DNA of 64,000 nt from Glandiceps talaboti (Eukaryota; Hemichordata; Enteropneusta; Spengelidae), in contig NC_135567.1 in assembly GCF_964340395.1 (NCBI RefSeq), positions 19,182,806-19,246,805 on the forward strand. The letters are read 5' to 3'. Numbering within the stretch: position 1 is the first letter of the stretch; every line of letters starts with the position of its first letter. Made by a program: the position numbers and the translations under genes. Below are positions 12,087-35,907 of this stretch, in pieces. Under the pieces are notes generated by a model that had not been told where the DNA came from, did not search any database, and was given only the letters and a program-made list of their open reading frames with translations.

Positions 12087-12432
12087 AGTGGCCATATGGA
12101 TGAGGATTGAGTATTTATTTTGGATTTTTAATTTATAAAATAATTTTATCATGGCTTCCTATTTGAAAAATCAACATGAAACAACATACGCCAAGTCCTT
12201 GTTTGTAACTCAATAAATTGCAAAAAGCTGAAGAATGTGTAAAATGGTTTTTATTGTACGTACGATAATAAACATTTTACACATTTATTAATCTTCTGCA
12301 ATTTATTGAGTTACAAACAAGGACTTGGCATATGTTGTTTCAAGTTGATTTTTCAAGTAGGAATTCACGATAAAATTGTTCTATAAATTAAAAATCCAAA
12401 ATAAATACCCAATCCTCATCCATATGACCACT
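12087..12432. mobile_element. Palindromic foldback element with TTAA flanks (family D)
   Basis: Two ~165-bp arms are near-perfect inverted copies: AGTGGCCATATGGATGAGG on the left, complementary CCTCATCCATATGACCACT on the right. TTAA lies directly outside both ends (12083-12086 and 12433-12436), so it looks like a TTAA target duplication. The centre is a GTACGTAC palindrome. A single arm with the same edge and TTAA is at 62497-62654. No coding capacity. Confidence 0.9.
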
Positions 12433-12889
12433 TTAATTAAAACATCTAATAAAAAGTAAATAATTAGAATGTAAGAGGACATGAGAGTGAAAGATTTCAA
12501 GAACCAAAGTTTTAGAATTCTGTTTTGTATTTAAGACAAAATCGATAAAAAAAAAAACATTCAGAAAAGACATAACAAACTATCTCATTTTTGTCAGTAG
12601 TTTTTATTCAGGAATCTGTCTTCTTTAGTTTTTCGTTGTTTTTTTAGACATTATGTATTATTAATTAATTTATGCACTTGGAAGTGATAACATATTGGAA
12701 TATACTGAACTAGAAACAAAACAATGGATAAGCAAAAAAATTGTAAGAATTAGCCTTTTCTCTGCCAGAATCAAGTTTTCAGTGTCTAACAACAAAATGT
12801 AAGGGTTTTTTTTATCACAATTATTTTCACTAAACAGAGTTTCTTTGTTACAAATGGTTTACTTTAGTCTGTAAGGTATGCCCTACTAT

Positions 12890-13020
12890 CATAATAGGAG
12901 AGATGGGGACTGTGAGGGCAGTATGCCATGATAGGGCGCCCTCACACATCAGTCAACCCCTACTATCATAATAGGAGAGATGAGGACTGTGAGGGCAGTA
13001 TGTCATGACATATCTTACAG
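12890..13020. repeat. Tandem pair, ~70-bp unit
   Basis: Two copies of CCCTACTATCATAATAGGAG followed by GACTGTGAGGGCAGTATG, joined by a GATAGGGCGCCCTCACA module. Confidence 0.85.
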
Positions 13021-13091
13021 CTTGTGTTCACTGTTACACAATTTTTTATAGCAATATTTGCTGTAGCAAAGTGTTATGAGATTGTTCAATA

Positions 13092-13333
13092 GGGAACTTG
13101 CAAACCTGCCATGTTGAATGGTGCATCATGGGAAATGTGATAATAAATAATAATGAATTGGTATTGTAAACAATTGTTACATTGTTTGCAACCACGAATG
13201 ATCAATTCATAGTCACCCTGACCATTGTGGGAGGTTTATGTTATTAGTAGCTCCAGATTGGGTATTATACTAACCACAGATAATCCCATAGTCCTCTGCA
13301 TCTGAGCATGCTCAGTCTGGATTGCAAGTTCCC
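13092..13333. mobile_element. MITE family A, copy 1
   Basis: About 242 bp with GGGAACTTGCAA inverted ends and TA on both sides, suggesting a TA target as for Tc1/mariner-type elements. Internal palindrome CTGAGCATGCTCAG near the right end. Non-coding; five other copies in the window. Confidence 0.88.
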
Positions 13334-13529
13334 TATTGCTGCAGTGTTTTGTTAAATGTAACAACTTAGATGTGACAACTTACCTATAATATTGTTCCTC
13401 GGTGCAGTAGATGTCAGTTTCCACATCCACTATTTCTTGCGAGACTTCACATATTTTCACGATTTTATTATCTTTTTCTTGAATATGTAAAAAATAAGTT
13501 TAGTATCGGCATAAACAATTTGTTTATAC

Positions 13530-13757
13530 GGTACTTGCAAACCCACCATCCTGAATATCCTGAATGATGCATCATGGGAAATGTGATAATATGAAACAAT
13601 CACTATTATAAACATTGTTACATTGTAACCACAAATTATGTAGTCATGGTTACCCTTGATCATTGTAGGTTTCTATTGATAACTCCAGATTAGGCACTGT
13701 GATGACTAGAAAATCCCATAGTCCTTTGCATCTGATGCAGACTGGATTGCAAGTTCC
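13530..13757. mobile_element. MITE family A, copy 2 (diverged)
   Basis: Same order of sequence as copy 1, with altered ends and the internal CTGAGCATGCTCAG palindrome lost. Confidence 0.8.
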
Positions 13758-13769
13758 GAAACATTACCC

Positions 13770-14720
13770 TTTTTTGCCAAGTGAGAGGCACAATTAAATG
13801 TATATTAGGTAAATACTTCAGAGAGCACCAGAACAAAAGATATGGTAATTTCTACCTGTGAGGGCGCTAGAACAAAGCTATGCTAATTATTGGTAGCCTA
13901 CCAATTTGTACCTGTGAGGGCGCTAGATCGAGGTCATTATTCTAAGCTCAACATAGTACAGGTGCTAGAACAAAATGTTATTGTAATTCCAGAACTTGTC
14001 TTTGGTACCCAATTTTCTTCATCTAATATTCTACTCCATGCACTTCAAATGAAATGTTTGTAGTAACATGCGATTCTGGATAATGAATTGAAGAGTTTAT
14101 ATTTTACTGTGTCTCTTTATACACCATGCTGTTTTTGTCAGTACTTTTGTTGTCATGGCAATATTTAGTCCAAAGATGTTGTAGATTATATGGTTAAGCT
14201 AACAATAATGTTTAAGTATAAATTTTATAAAGAAATATGTTACCATGGAAACACATTAATTCAAAGAAATTGTATTATTTTAGTACTACTTACCTACAGA
14301 GGGTGCCATGTGTGTTTATGTGTTGTGAACAGTTTCAGATTTGCGATTAAAACATTTCATTTCACAGACATTGAATGGTGTGTTTGATTTTGATTGATAG
14401 TTGCAGTGAGATAGTGTCTTCCCTCAAACCAAAACAACTGTACAAGAGACTGGTAGCCTGGTCACGCCACCGCTATACGACCATTTTGCATTGAACAATT
14501 TCCCACCTTGATATCAAAAGTAATGTCCCTACCAAAAACCATGGCAATCAGCCTTGCAGTTCTTGACTCTAAATTAACACAGACAGACATTTGATCACAC
14601 CTACAGCACAACTCAACATCAATTCGGTTGTGCTAAAAACAACGCATGAGATTTTCTAGAAATAGTTTTATTTTTTTTAAATAAAGGGTTTCAATAAACT
14701 CTGTACCATCAAAAAATGAT
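13770..14720. repeat. Duplicated segment Q, copy 1
   Basis: Collinear with 18770-19345 plus 20408-20650, sharing the CTACCTGTGAGGGCGC modules, GTTGTCATGGCAATATTTAG, GTTACCATGGAAACACATTA and ATTTTGCATTGAACAATTTC. This copy lacks the family C element carried by copy 2 (junction near 14452), giving the pre-insertion state. Confidence 0.85.
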
Positions 14721-14729
14721 TTTCAAAAA

Positions 14730-15330
14730 TTGTAATCACACTTTGTAATTTTTTGTTGTACAACTACACTTCACTGAATTAAAAATGACACTTTGCATTC
14801 ACCCTAGTTATTTTACTGTGGGGAGTGAGGGGGTACACGTGTCCAGTTCTGTAGGGGTGTGTGGCCAATACTGAAAACCCCAGACCCCACTTTAGACCTG
14901 TCTTGACAAGAAATGTAGAGGGGAGTAATAATCCCCCCCCCCCCATGGTGATGTTGCAGTTGCCATATGGTTTGGTAGAGGCCTGCTGCCATAAAATCCC
15001 CTTTAATACCCCCCATTTTATGATAAAAAACTATAAGCTATTACGTTGTTACCTTGGTAACGGGTGATTGGCGTCACAGGGCCAAGGGTCATGACCTATC
15101 GAGGAGTGTTTCGTCTTTTATCTTAAATTATCCCTAATCTCCTCAAAAGTCAGTGTTTTCTGTTATAAATCTTCTAAAATATCATTTGCCTCGACCATGG
15201 ACACGTTTTTATTACTGCAAGCATAAGAAAGTTGATATTTTTAACGAGAAATCATCCACGCTAGTTCAGGTTGCCGTTGATCATGATAACGTGTATAAAT
15301 CAGGTATTAAGAATATATACGCCATTTTTG
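14730..15330. other. Intergenic, nothing recognised
   Basis: Contains a C-homopolymer near 14932-14944 and short open frames without family features. No exon supported. Confidence 0.5.
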
Positions 15331-15344
15331 CCTATTCCAGCACG

Positions 15345-15422
15345 GTTCGTCTCGTGGCGTGGTCGTCAAGTGAGATCTCTACGGAACTACGAGTCCCGGG
15401 TTCGAGTCCCGGCGCGGCGAGG
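15345..15422 (+). mobile_element. tRNA-like promoter region, possible SINE head
   Basis: A box-like TGGCGTGGTCG (15355-15365) and a near-perfect B box GGTTCGAGTCC (15399-15409) are spaced as in tRNAs, but the acceptor stem pairs poorly. The GGTTA-rich, purine-rich sequence downstream (to ~15600) could be a SINE tail. A degraded tRNA is the alternative. Confidence 0.5.
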
Positions 15423-15454
15423 TAGGGTTTCACGGAAAAGTAAGAGTAGGTAGA

Positions 15455-15600
15455 TAGGTTAGGTTAGGTTAGGTTAGGTTAGATTAGGGTACGTAGATAG
15501 ACAGGCAGGGACAAACATAGACAGGGAGAGAATAGACAGGCAGGGACACAGAAAGAGGGAGGAGTGAGTCAGGTAGGGAGACAGGGAAAGAGGAGGAGAG
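15455..15600. repeat. (GGTTA)n short array plus purine-rich tract
   Basis: Five to six GGTTA units (15458-15482), then AGACAGG/AGGGACA-rich sequence. Confidence 0.8.
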
Positions 15601-15705
15601 AGCAAGGCAGCAAATAAAAATAAAAATATATTTTCTCATTATTTTTTTACCCATTTAATTTGCGTAATTTTTTTTAATGAGGAGGGGGTTAAAAATAACC
15701 TATCC

Positions 15706-16138
15706 CCCCCCCCCAATCTCCTAGCACCCCCCAAAATTGATTTTGGGACATTTTAGGTCGCAAAAAAATTTTTTTTACCCCAAAATCTCCTAGCACCCCC
15801 CAAAATTGATTTTGGGACATTTTAGGGCGTACCAATTTTTATTTTACCCCAAAATCTACTAGAGCCCCCAAAATTGATTTTGGGACATTTTAGGGCGTAC
15901 CAATTTTTATTTTACCCCAAAATCTACTAGAGCCCCCCAAAATTGATTTTGGGACATTTTAGGTCGTAAAAATTTTTATTTTACCCCAAAATCTCCTAGC
16001 ACCCCCAAAATTGATTTTGGGACATTTTAGGGCGTACCAATTTTTTTTTTACCCCAAAATCTACTAGAGCCCCCCAAAATTGATTTTGGGACATTTTAGG
16101 TCGTACCAATTTTTTTTTACCCCAAAATCTACTAGAGC
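15706..16138. repeat. ~65-bp minisatellite, about 7 units, with hairpin core
   Basis: Units of ~65-69 bp. Each has the self-complementary core CCAAAATTGATTTTGG and the spacer GACATTTTAGGGCGTACC or a variant. The array stops exactly where a family B element starts. Confidence 0.92.
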
Positions 16139-16140
16139 CC

Positions 16141-16495
16141 CGTTCCGGTTACCCGACCCCACCTAGTTTTTCACTACCGATCGTAGACTTTTCTTCTTCT
16201 TATTTTTTTATACACATTTTCGAGAAATAAATAATAAAATCGCGAAAATTGTGTAAATCTCGCAAGAGATAGAGGCTGTGTAAACTGAAATCAACTTAAC
16301 AAGACAATAAGCTTATAAACTGTTCTTCCAATCTGTCATGGCTGATTTGAAGAAACCAATAACACAGAGACCAACATGGAAAACAACGGAAAACATAACT
16401 ACCTGAACTAGACACTCACACACAAATATATCAAAAAATCTACCTACCCCACCTATTCTAGAATTGAGCGTAATCGGAACCACACAATTTTTTAT
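16141..16495. mobile_element. MITE family B, copy 1
   Basis: Begins at GTTCCGGTTACCCGACCCC and ends at GTAATCGGAACCACACAAT: inverted TGGTTCCGRTTAC ends around ~340 bp, non-coding. The outer left end seems lost at the junction with the minisatellite. Other copies: 30287-30655, 34650-35021, 41714-41845, 59633-60008. Confidence 0.85.
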
Positions 16496-17084
16496 CGTTC
16501 GTCGTATCGCTGCGCCGTGACGGCGTGAGTGCACTACCTACGAAAACTGCACAAACAGTGATACGACAAACGAAGAGGTGATATGATAGTACATGTTGTT
16601 ATGAATTTGTAATTTTGTACGATCGTAAATAGTGTCATTTGGGTATGGATATTTTCGCGAAAATTTCCTTGTTTTGAAAATTTCTAAAGTTTTGCGATAT
16701 CTAAATTCAGCGCCAACCATTTTGTTTATGTTCGGAATCGACGTGTTTTTCTGATGACGTTTAACGTGAATATCATGACGTTTAACGTCCAATATCAGAA
16801 GCGATATTTTGTGTTAAACGTCATCAAAAACGAATGATCTCGGCAATGGTATATGATAACGGTGAATAACAAACATCTATTTATATCTTAGACCACTAGA
16901 AAACTGTTTAATGGTCTGAGATTTAATATAAAGTAACTGACGATCTTTCACATCTTGAAAACAAAAATACAATTCTGACAAAATCACTATCCATGATATC
17001 AACAAGATATAAAACTGAACATTTATGAAATGACGATAGACCAGTATCAAAACAAAATCGATGAAATAGTCAATTCTGGTGAAT

Positions 17085-17240
17085 AGCGCCATCTAGTGGT
17101 GTCTGTAAATGTTGCACTTGGGGCATAAAGACACAAACTGACTTTACTTTTTCAATTTGATGGTATGATTTATATAGTTTACTCACATGACCTAATATAT
17201 GCAAATCCTAACATTACCATTCACACCACTAGATGGCGCT
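17085..17240. mobile_element. Short element with GCGCCATCTAGTGG inverted ends
   Basis: About 155 bp bounded by AGCGCCATCTAGTGGTG and its inverse CACCACTAGATGGCGCT. AT-rich interior, no coding. Confidence 0.8.
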
Positions 17241-17269
17241 GTTCACACAAAAATATCTTGTGCACTTCA

Positions 17270-17375
17270 TTGTATATAGGTTTCTATTGATACTCCAGAT
17301 TAGGTTCTGTGATGACTACAGACAATCCCATAGTCCTTTTGCATCTGAGCATGCTCAGTCTGGATTACAAGTTCC
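17270..17375. mobile_element. MITE family A, copy 3 (right half)
   Basis: Matches the right ~105 bp of family A, including TGAGCATGCTCAGTCTGG; the left end is missing. Confidence 0.8.
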
Positions 17376-17464
17376 ATATTAAGATCCAACAGATAACGGG
17401 CAAGTAGTCCGTTATTTCAACTGTAGCAGATTGTTCAGTGTAGGATACATTGTCATTCCACTCT

Positions 17465-18600
17465 CATTGATTGATGTGTGAGGGCGTCATTTCATGGTGT
17501 ACCTTTACACAGACTGTAACTGTGTAATTCAGGATGTGTGAGGGCGCCCTTTCATGGTGTACCTTACACTGACTGTAACTGTGTAATTCAGGATGTGTGA
17601 GGGCGCCCTTTCATGGTGTACCTTACTCCGACTGTAACTGTGTAACGCTGGATGTGTGAGGGCGCCCTTTCATAGTGTACCTTTACACAGACTGTAACTG
17701 TGTAATTCAGGATGTGTGAGGGCGCCCTTTCATGGTGTACCTTACACCGACTGTAACTGTGTAATTCAGGATGTGTGAGGGCGCCCTTTCATGGTGTACC
17801 TTACACCGACTGTAACTGTGTAATTCAGAATGTGTGAGGGCGCCCTTTCATGGTGTACCTTACTCCGACTGTAACTGTGTAACGCTGGATGTGTGAGGGC
17901 GCTCTTTCATGGTGTACCTTACACCGACTGTAACTGTAATTCAGGATGTGTGAGGGCGCCCTTTCATGGTGTACCTTACTCCGACTGTAACTGTGTAACG
18001 CTGGATGTGTGAGGGCGCCCTTTCATGGTGTACCTTACACCGACTGTAACTGTGTAAAGCTGGATGTGTGAGGGCGCCCTTTCATGGTGTACCTTACACC
18101 GACTGTAACTGTAATTCAGGATGTGTGAGGGCGCCCTTTCATGGTGTACCTTACACAGACTGTAACTGTGTAAAGCTGGATGTGTGAGGGCGCTCTTTCA
18201 TGGTGTACCTTACAGACTGTGTAATGCAGGATGTGAGGGCGCTCTTCATGGTGTACCTTAGACTGACTGCAATGCAGGATGTGCAAGGGCACCCTTTCAT
18301 GGCGTACCTTACATACTGATTGTAATGCAGGATGTGTGAGGGCGCCCTTTCATGACATGGTGTACCTTAGACTGATTGTAATGCAGGATGTGTGAGGGCG
18401 CCCTTTCATGGCATGGTGTACCTTAGACTGATTGTAATGCAGGATGTGTGAGGGCGCCCTTTCATGGCATGGTGTACCTTAGACTGATTGTAATGAAGGA
18501 TATGTGAGGGCGCCCTTTCATGGCATGGTGTACCTTAGACTGATTGTAATGAAGGATGTGTGAGGGCACCCTTTCATGACATGCCTTACAGACTGCCTCT
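17465..18600. repeat. 59-bp minisatellite, about 19 units
   Basis: Unit = GATGTGTGAGGGCGCCCTTT, then CATGGTGTACCTTACACC, then GACTGTAACTGTGTAATTCAG. The first ~13 units are well conserved; later units shorten and diverge (TGATTGTAATG spacer). Each unit carries the palindrome GGGCGCCC. Confidence 0.95.
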
Positions 18601-18769
18601 GGTGTAGCTATTCAACAACACTTTTATTTCTTCTTTTTTTTGGGGGGGGGGGGGAAGGAGCGGTAGTTTATCAGTAACTAAAATCGAGATACAGCACTTG
18701 TCATGTCAATTGTACAGTATTTCAGTTATTCCAATCTTGTTTATTTTATACACCAAAACTTTCCAGAGC

Positions 18770-20650
18770 ATCATTTCCCTATTTTTGCCAAGTGACGGGC
18801 ACATATATTTTATAAGCATAGGTAATAATTTGGGGAGGGCACCAGAACAAGAGTTATTTGATAGCCTTTGGCCATTTCTACCTGTGAGGGCTCCAGAACA
18901 AAGCTATGCTAATTGGTGGATTGCCAATTTCTACCTGTGAGGGCGCACTAGATCAAGGTCAGTTTTCTAAGTCCTACCTCATGAAGGCACAAGAACAAAC
19001 GTTTGTTCCAATTCCATTTTACTGCATCTCTTACACAATGCTGTTTTTGTCACTACTTTTGTTGTCATGGCAATATTTAGTCCAAAGATGTCTTAGCCTA
19101 TAGTCAAGCGAACAATAATGTTCAAGTATAATTTTTGTTAAGAAATGTTACCATGGAAACACATTAATTCCAAGAAACTCTTATTATTTTAGTACTATTT
19201 ACCTACAGAGGGTGCCATGTGTGTGTATGTGTTGTGAGCAGTTACAGATTTGCATTCATTTCACAGACTTTGAATGATGTTTGATTTTGATTGATAGTTG
19301 CAGTGAGCCTTCCCTCAAACCAAAACATCCCTGCTTAAGAGACTGGTAGCCCAGTCAATTTCAGAAATTAGCCCAAGGATGGTGACCAAGATACCCATAT
19401 TCCTGAACTAAAAACAGTACTCCTCTATTCGAAATACATGCATGTGTTATTGAAATAATTTCTGTAAATCTTCCATCCTTGAAACCATGCATAATCAGTG
19501 GTAGCCTGAGGGGGCTACCCGCAGTAAATTATGGTAACCCCATGACAAGAATTGGTAGTCTGTGGACATGGACTATGGTAACCCCATGACAAGAATTGGT
19601 AGTCTGTGGACTTGGGACTATGGTAGCCCCATGACAAGAATTGGTAGTCTATGGACATGGGACTATGGTAGCCCCATGACAAGAATTGGTAGTCTGTGGA
19701 CATGGGACTATGGTAGCCCCATGACAAGAATTGGTAGTCTGTGGGTATGGGACTATGGTAGCCCCATGACAAGAATTGGTAGTCTGTGGGTATGGGACTA
19801 TGGTAGCCCCATGACAAGAATTGGTAGTCTGTGGGCATGGGACTATGGTAGCCCCATGACAAGAATTGGTAGTCTGTGGGCATGGGACTATGGTAGCCCC
19901 ATGACAAGAATTGGTAGTCTGTGGGCACGGGACTATGGTAGTCCAATGACAAGAATTGGTAGTCTTTGGACATGGGACTATGGTAGCCCCATGACAAGAA
20001 TTGGTAGTCTGTGGGCACGGGACTATGGTAGTCCAATGACAAGAATTGGTAGTCTTTGGACACAGGACTATGGTAGCCCCATGACAAAAATTGGTAGTCT
20101 GTGGGCACGGGACTATGGTAGTCCAATGACAAGAATTGGTAGTCTGTGGAGATGGGACTATGGTAGTCCCATGACAAGAATTGGTAGTCTGTGGAGATGG
20201 GACTATGGTAGTCCAATGACAAGAATTGGTAGTCTGTGGGCATGGGACTATGGTAGCCCCATGACAAGAATTGGTAGTCTGTGGGTATGGGACTATGGTA
20301 GCCCCATGACAAGAATTGGTAGTCTGTGGACACGGGACTATGGTAGCCCCATGACAAGAATTGGTAGTCTTTGGACACAGGACTATTGTTAATTTCAAGC
20401 ACTGAAAATGTTATGTGACCATTTTGCATTGAACAATTTCCCACCTAGGCACCAAAAGTAATGTCCCCACCATAAACCAAGGGAATCAGCACTGTAGTTT
20501 TTGATCTAAGTTGTTAATACAGACAGACATTTTATCACACCTAAAAAAAAAAACGCATGAGATTTTCTAGAAATAGGTTTATTTTTTTTTGACTAAAGGG
20601 TTCCAATAAACTCTGAACCATCAAAAAATGGTTTGAAAATCGGACATAAT
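18770..20650. repeat. Duplicated segment Q, copy 2 (interrupted)
   Basis: Collinear with 13770-14720 but split by the family C element and its 45-bp array at 19348-20405. Confidence 0.85.
19348..20405. mobile_element. Family C element with an internal 45-bp minisatellite
   Basis: The left part matches the interior of family C (AGCCCAAGGATGGTGACC, ATATTCCTGAACT) and the right end is TTAATTTCAAGCACTG. Between them (about 19515-20385) ~19 units of a 45-bp sequence (GACTATGGTAGCCCCATGAC, then AAGAATTGGTAGTCTGTGG) replace the single unit found in other copies. Frames stay open on both strands, giving 15-residue repeats; not interpreted as genes. Confidence 0.92.
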
Positions 20651-20719
20651 TCCATATGAACTTGCAAAACCCCAAGTAATTTCACTTAATACATATGTAA
20701 CAACCTAACTTGGGTTTCA

Positions 20720-20965
20720 GTGAAGCAGACTGCCATATATGGTACTGTAACTTCCTTTTATGGCTAATAGAATTTATCAGGTAACAATATATGGAAACAA
20801 TATTAGCATAATATCATATATGGACAACACATTAGCATAATTCCACATTTACCATATATGGATACAATATTAGCATAATTCCCATATATCTACTGTATAT
20901 GGATACAACATTAGCATAATTTCCATATATGGATACAATATTAGCATAATTTCCATATATAGAGC
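20720..20965. repeat. Degenerate ~30-bp TATATGGA/TTAGCATAAT repeats
   Basis: Six to seven imperfect units built from CATATATGGATACAATATTAG and CATAATTTC. Confidence 0.8.
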
Positions 20966-21467
20966 AAAATCTTTTTTTGACAATTCAGAGAAATATGTAC
21001 TGGCTGCACTCAAATTGAGGAATTTTCTAAAAACAGAAAAAAATTGAGAAAATGTTGATATCGTGACAAGCAGGCTCATTTTTTTTGTTTTCTTGAAAAA
21101 ATTCAACAGTTATTCTCCTGTATGGGAAAAACTCAGAGCATCAAACTATACTATACTGTACTGTTCCAACTTACAAAAAGTCCTTTCCGTGTATCTTCGT
21201 ATGATATAGAAGCATATTTGTATTGCGTCCAATAAAACAACTCATTGTCCCCCTCCCACAAATCGTAGCTACGAAAATACAGCTCAACAATTTTTTTTTT
21301 TTACATGATAGTGAACAAAATCCCTATTATCCTATATGTATTCATTCTAGTAGAGTAATAATCTCCAGGTAAAATCAGTCACTATTGTACAAATAGGAAA
21401 AAAATTTTCACATTTCGTCAAAAAAAAGTTCAAAAAAACAAAATCTGCAAAATTTGTACTGGTTATT

Positions 21468-32709
<11,242 letters not shown>

Positions 32710-34640
32710 TGCCTCTAAATCCTCCTCAGAATGGGAAGTGCGATGTGGAAGCTGCTCGTTGCAAAATTCCTTGCTGAGAACAGAGTCGAGGGGAAATAAT
32801 ACAAAGTTAGGCCGTCGACGCGCCAAGGCATTACTCCTTAGAGGGGTGGTCGTATTCACCAATTCTACACACCCCTTGTAACTTATGGTGACTGAAATCC
32901 ACAACACCACGTGACCCGATGTAACAAACAGGTTATTACAGATTCAACCAATCACATAACAGACCAAATTACGGTTCAATAACACAGCCGAAGTAACACA
33001 AATTTGAGACATTTTAGCAAAGCTTATATCGATTTTTTTTTCAGAGACCCATTTCATCCAACGTCACAACTACTTTAGACAGCAAAGAATGCAAAATTAT
33101 TTACATTACACAATATAATGCAATAATATTATATTTTAAAGTGTAAATACTCCAACCACCAGAAGTGTAACCTGCGTTAACACAGCAAATGAAAATGTTC
33201 CACGATTTTATAAAACAATGCAACCAACAAAATTTACAATCCCGAATTTTTATAGTACCGCGTTTAGCACTTTCAGTTATTATATACAAAAATATTTGTG
33301 AAGAATCTAACTGCCTTCATCTTAATGTACGAGCATCCGGGTACCTACATCTGTCGTTACTAGATCGTTGCAGGAGTGACAACTTAATTTGCATTAAGCC
33401 AACAATGAGATACCGATCACGTGACTTCCCGCCATTTTGGCTCTGACGAAATGAAATAAAATTCAAAGAAAATTCACAATTTTTGCCCGTGACACTAAAA
33501 ATCGAGAATTAGAAAATTAAGAGTGTTTACCTCAGGTATTCTCTTTGCGTATCACATCATTTTCGTTTCGATTGGAGCCGCCGTCACGACGCCCGCCGAG
33601 TTCTTTTCTTTCCTGCTCACAACCGCACGGAATTTCCGATCGCAAATTTTCCTTGCGCGTTGCTTTTATTTTTAAATTTCTCATTTTGAGACCAAAATAC
33701 CGTATTCCCGAAAGGTGCAGTTGAAATGGCGTCGGATCCGTTAAAAACAGTCCACTACTTGGGTGTGTCACTATCGACTCAACAACACCCCAACAATGAA
33801 CAACATGGAAGCCGCGATATTCACACACTACATTGCTGCTCGAGTACATGTGCAATAATTTCAATTTGACCATACCCCCCTCTAACGAGAATTGAAGAGT
33901 TCGGAAAGTGTAGAGATTCATATGCAAAATGTACCGAAGAGCTGGTAGACCAAAAACTATCTAAATTTTGACTTCAAACTAACTTTCAAATACGCGAAAA
34001 TAATTTGAAAATAATGTTTGCAATAAAGTAGATCGCAACATAGAAAGTTCGAGTAAATATTTGCAGAGAACAGCAAACGTACTTCGGTTATTTTACAGTC
34101 AAATTTGAGGGAAGTTGAACAAGTAAGACGAGATCTGCGATCAAGGTCTATTCATATAATTAACTGACATCTAGTGTGCCGCAAGGGGGCGTTATCTCCT
34201 CCGAGTAAAAGTCAGAAAGTATAATATTTATAACACACATGAAGTTGATTTTTTTCTCGCGATCCGACAACTTTGTACTTTCAACGTGTATAACTTGATA
34301 GTAATAATTTGCATAAATAATAACCGTGCAGAGCGTGAGCGAACAATATACACACTATTATTCAAATATACTCAATGACATTCTAAGTTGACGAATATGT
34401 TTATTATTTGTTTTCATTTGTTTGTCCATGTTTAGAATGCGCTTTTCTTGAAAATTCTCATAAATATTTCATTTTGAATTACAATTTTATTCAACTCCAT
34501 TAGGCATTATATCCGGTTTCTTCTATATTTACTAGTGATTTTCTAGTATTTACACTTAAAATCCTTAATAGCAATGCGTGGTTTTATGGTTGTAAGTGAA
34601 GACAAAAACTTTAAGTCTGAGTTTCACAATGTTTTGCTTA
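32710..34640. other. ANP32 upstream and ANP32/DYNLT5 intergenic DNA
   Basis: Expected to hold the ANP32 promoter. CCGCCATTTTGG (33429-33440) is a YY1-like site in the orientation of the minus strand. The open frame at 33532-33927 (-) has no family features. No TATA box was assigned. Confidence 0.4.
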
Positions 34641-34649
34641 TCTGTTTAT

Positions 34650-34856
34650 ACATAGGCCTAATGAAAAAGTTGTGTGGTTCCGATTTCGCTCAATTTTAGA
34701 ATAGGTGGGTTAGGGAGATTTTTTATTTTATTTTATAACATTTTTTCTGTGACTGCCTAGTTCAAATTTTCCATTGTTTTCCAAATGGTCTCTGTATTGT
34801 TTATTTCTTCCCATTAGATGTAATCCATAACACTTACAGATGGGAAGAACAGTTTT

Positions 34857-34888
<32 letters not shown>

Positions 34889-35021
34889 AGTTCCCGCATC
34901 CGCTATTTCTCGTGAGACTTCATAATTTTTGCGACTTTATTAATTTTTTTTCTCGAATACGTAAAAAAGGGCCAGGGTCGGCAGTGAAAAGCTGAGGTGG
35001 GGTCGGATAACCGGGACCTTA
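34650..35021. mobile_element. MITE family B, copy 3 (reverse)
   Basis: ATAGGCCTAATGAAAAAGTT leads into GTGTGGTTCCGATTTCGCTC and ends GATAACCGGGACCTTAG; a long T-run lies inside. Confidence 0.85.
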
Positions 35022-35274
35022 GCGTGATTAACTTTGTCTTTGTTTCTTACACAGTTGATGATGTGATTTGCATTTGTTATTTATTCGACGTTTGATAAAC
35101 ATGCAGATTTACTTATACTTTATATTCGTGTATTTGATGACAAAGTGACGACTGCTATTACAGACTGTCCTTTATTTTGATTATTTTGGTTTATTTTATT
35201 TTTATCTAATTTTATTTTATTTTATTTTGGGTATATGGCTGTCTGGCTGGATGTTTCATTGATTGATCGACAGA

Positions 35275-35907
<633 letters not shown>

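Noticed and set aside
15458-15482. GGTTA repeats as telomere-like sequence
   Set aside because: Only a handful of units, internal position, next to a tRNA-like head; too short to be a telomere or a fusion scar.
17465-18600. CRISPR-like appearance of regular repeats
   Set aside because: Units are contiguous with no unique spacers; animal genomic context.
19562-20444. Long open frames on both strands with 15-residue repeats
   Set aside because: They follow from a stop-free 45-bp unit; open on opposite strands, no start context, and the array derives from a transposon module.
33532-33927. 131-codon open frame on the minus strand
   Set aside because: No family similarity and lies upstream of ANP32; composition not convincingly coding.
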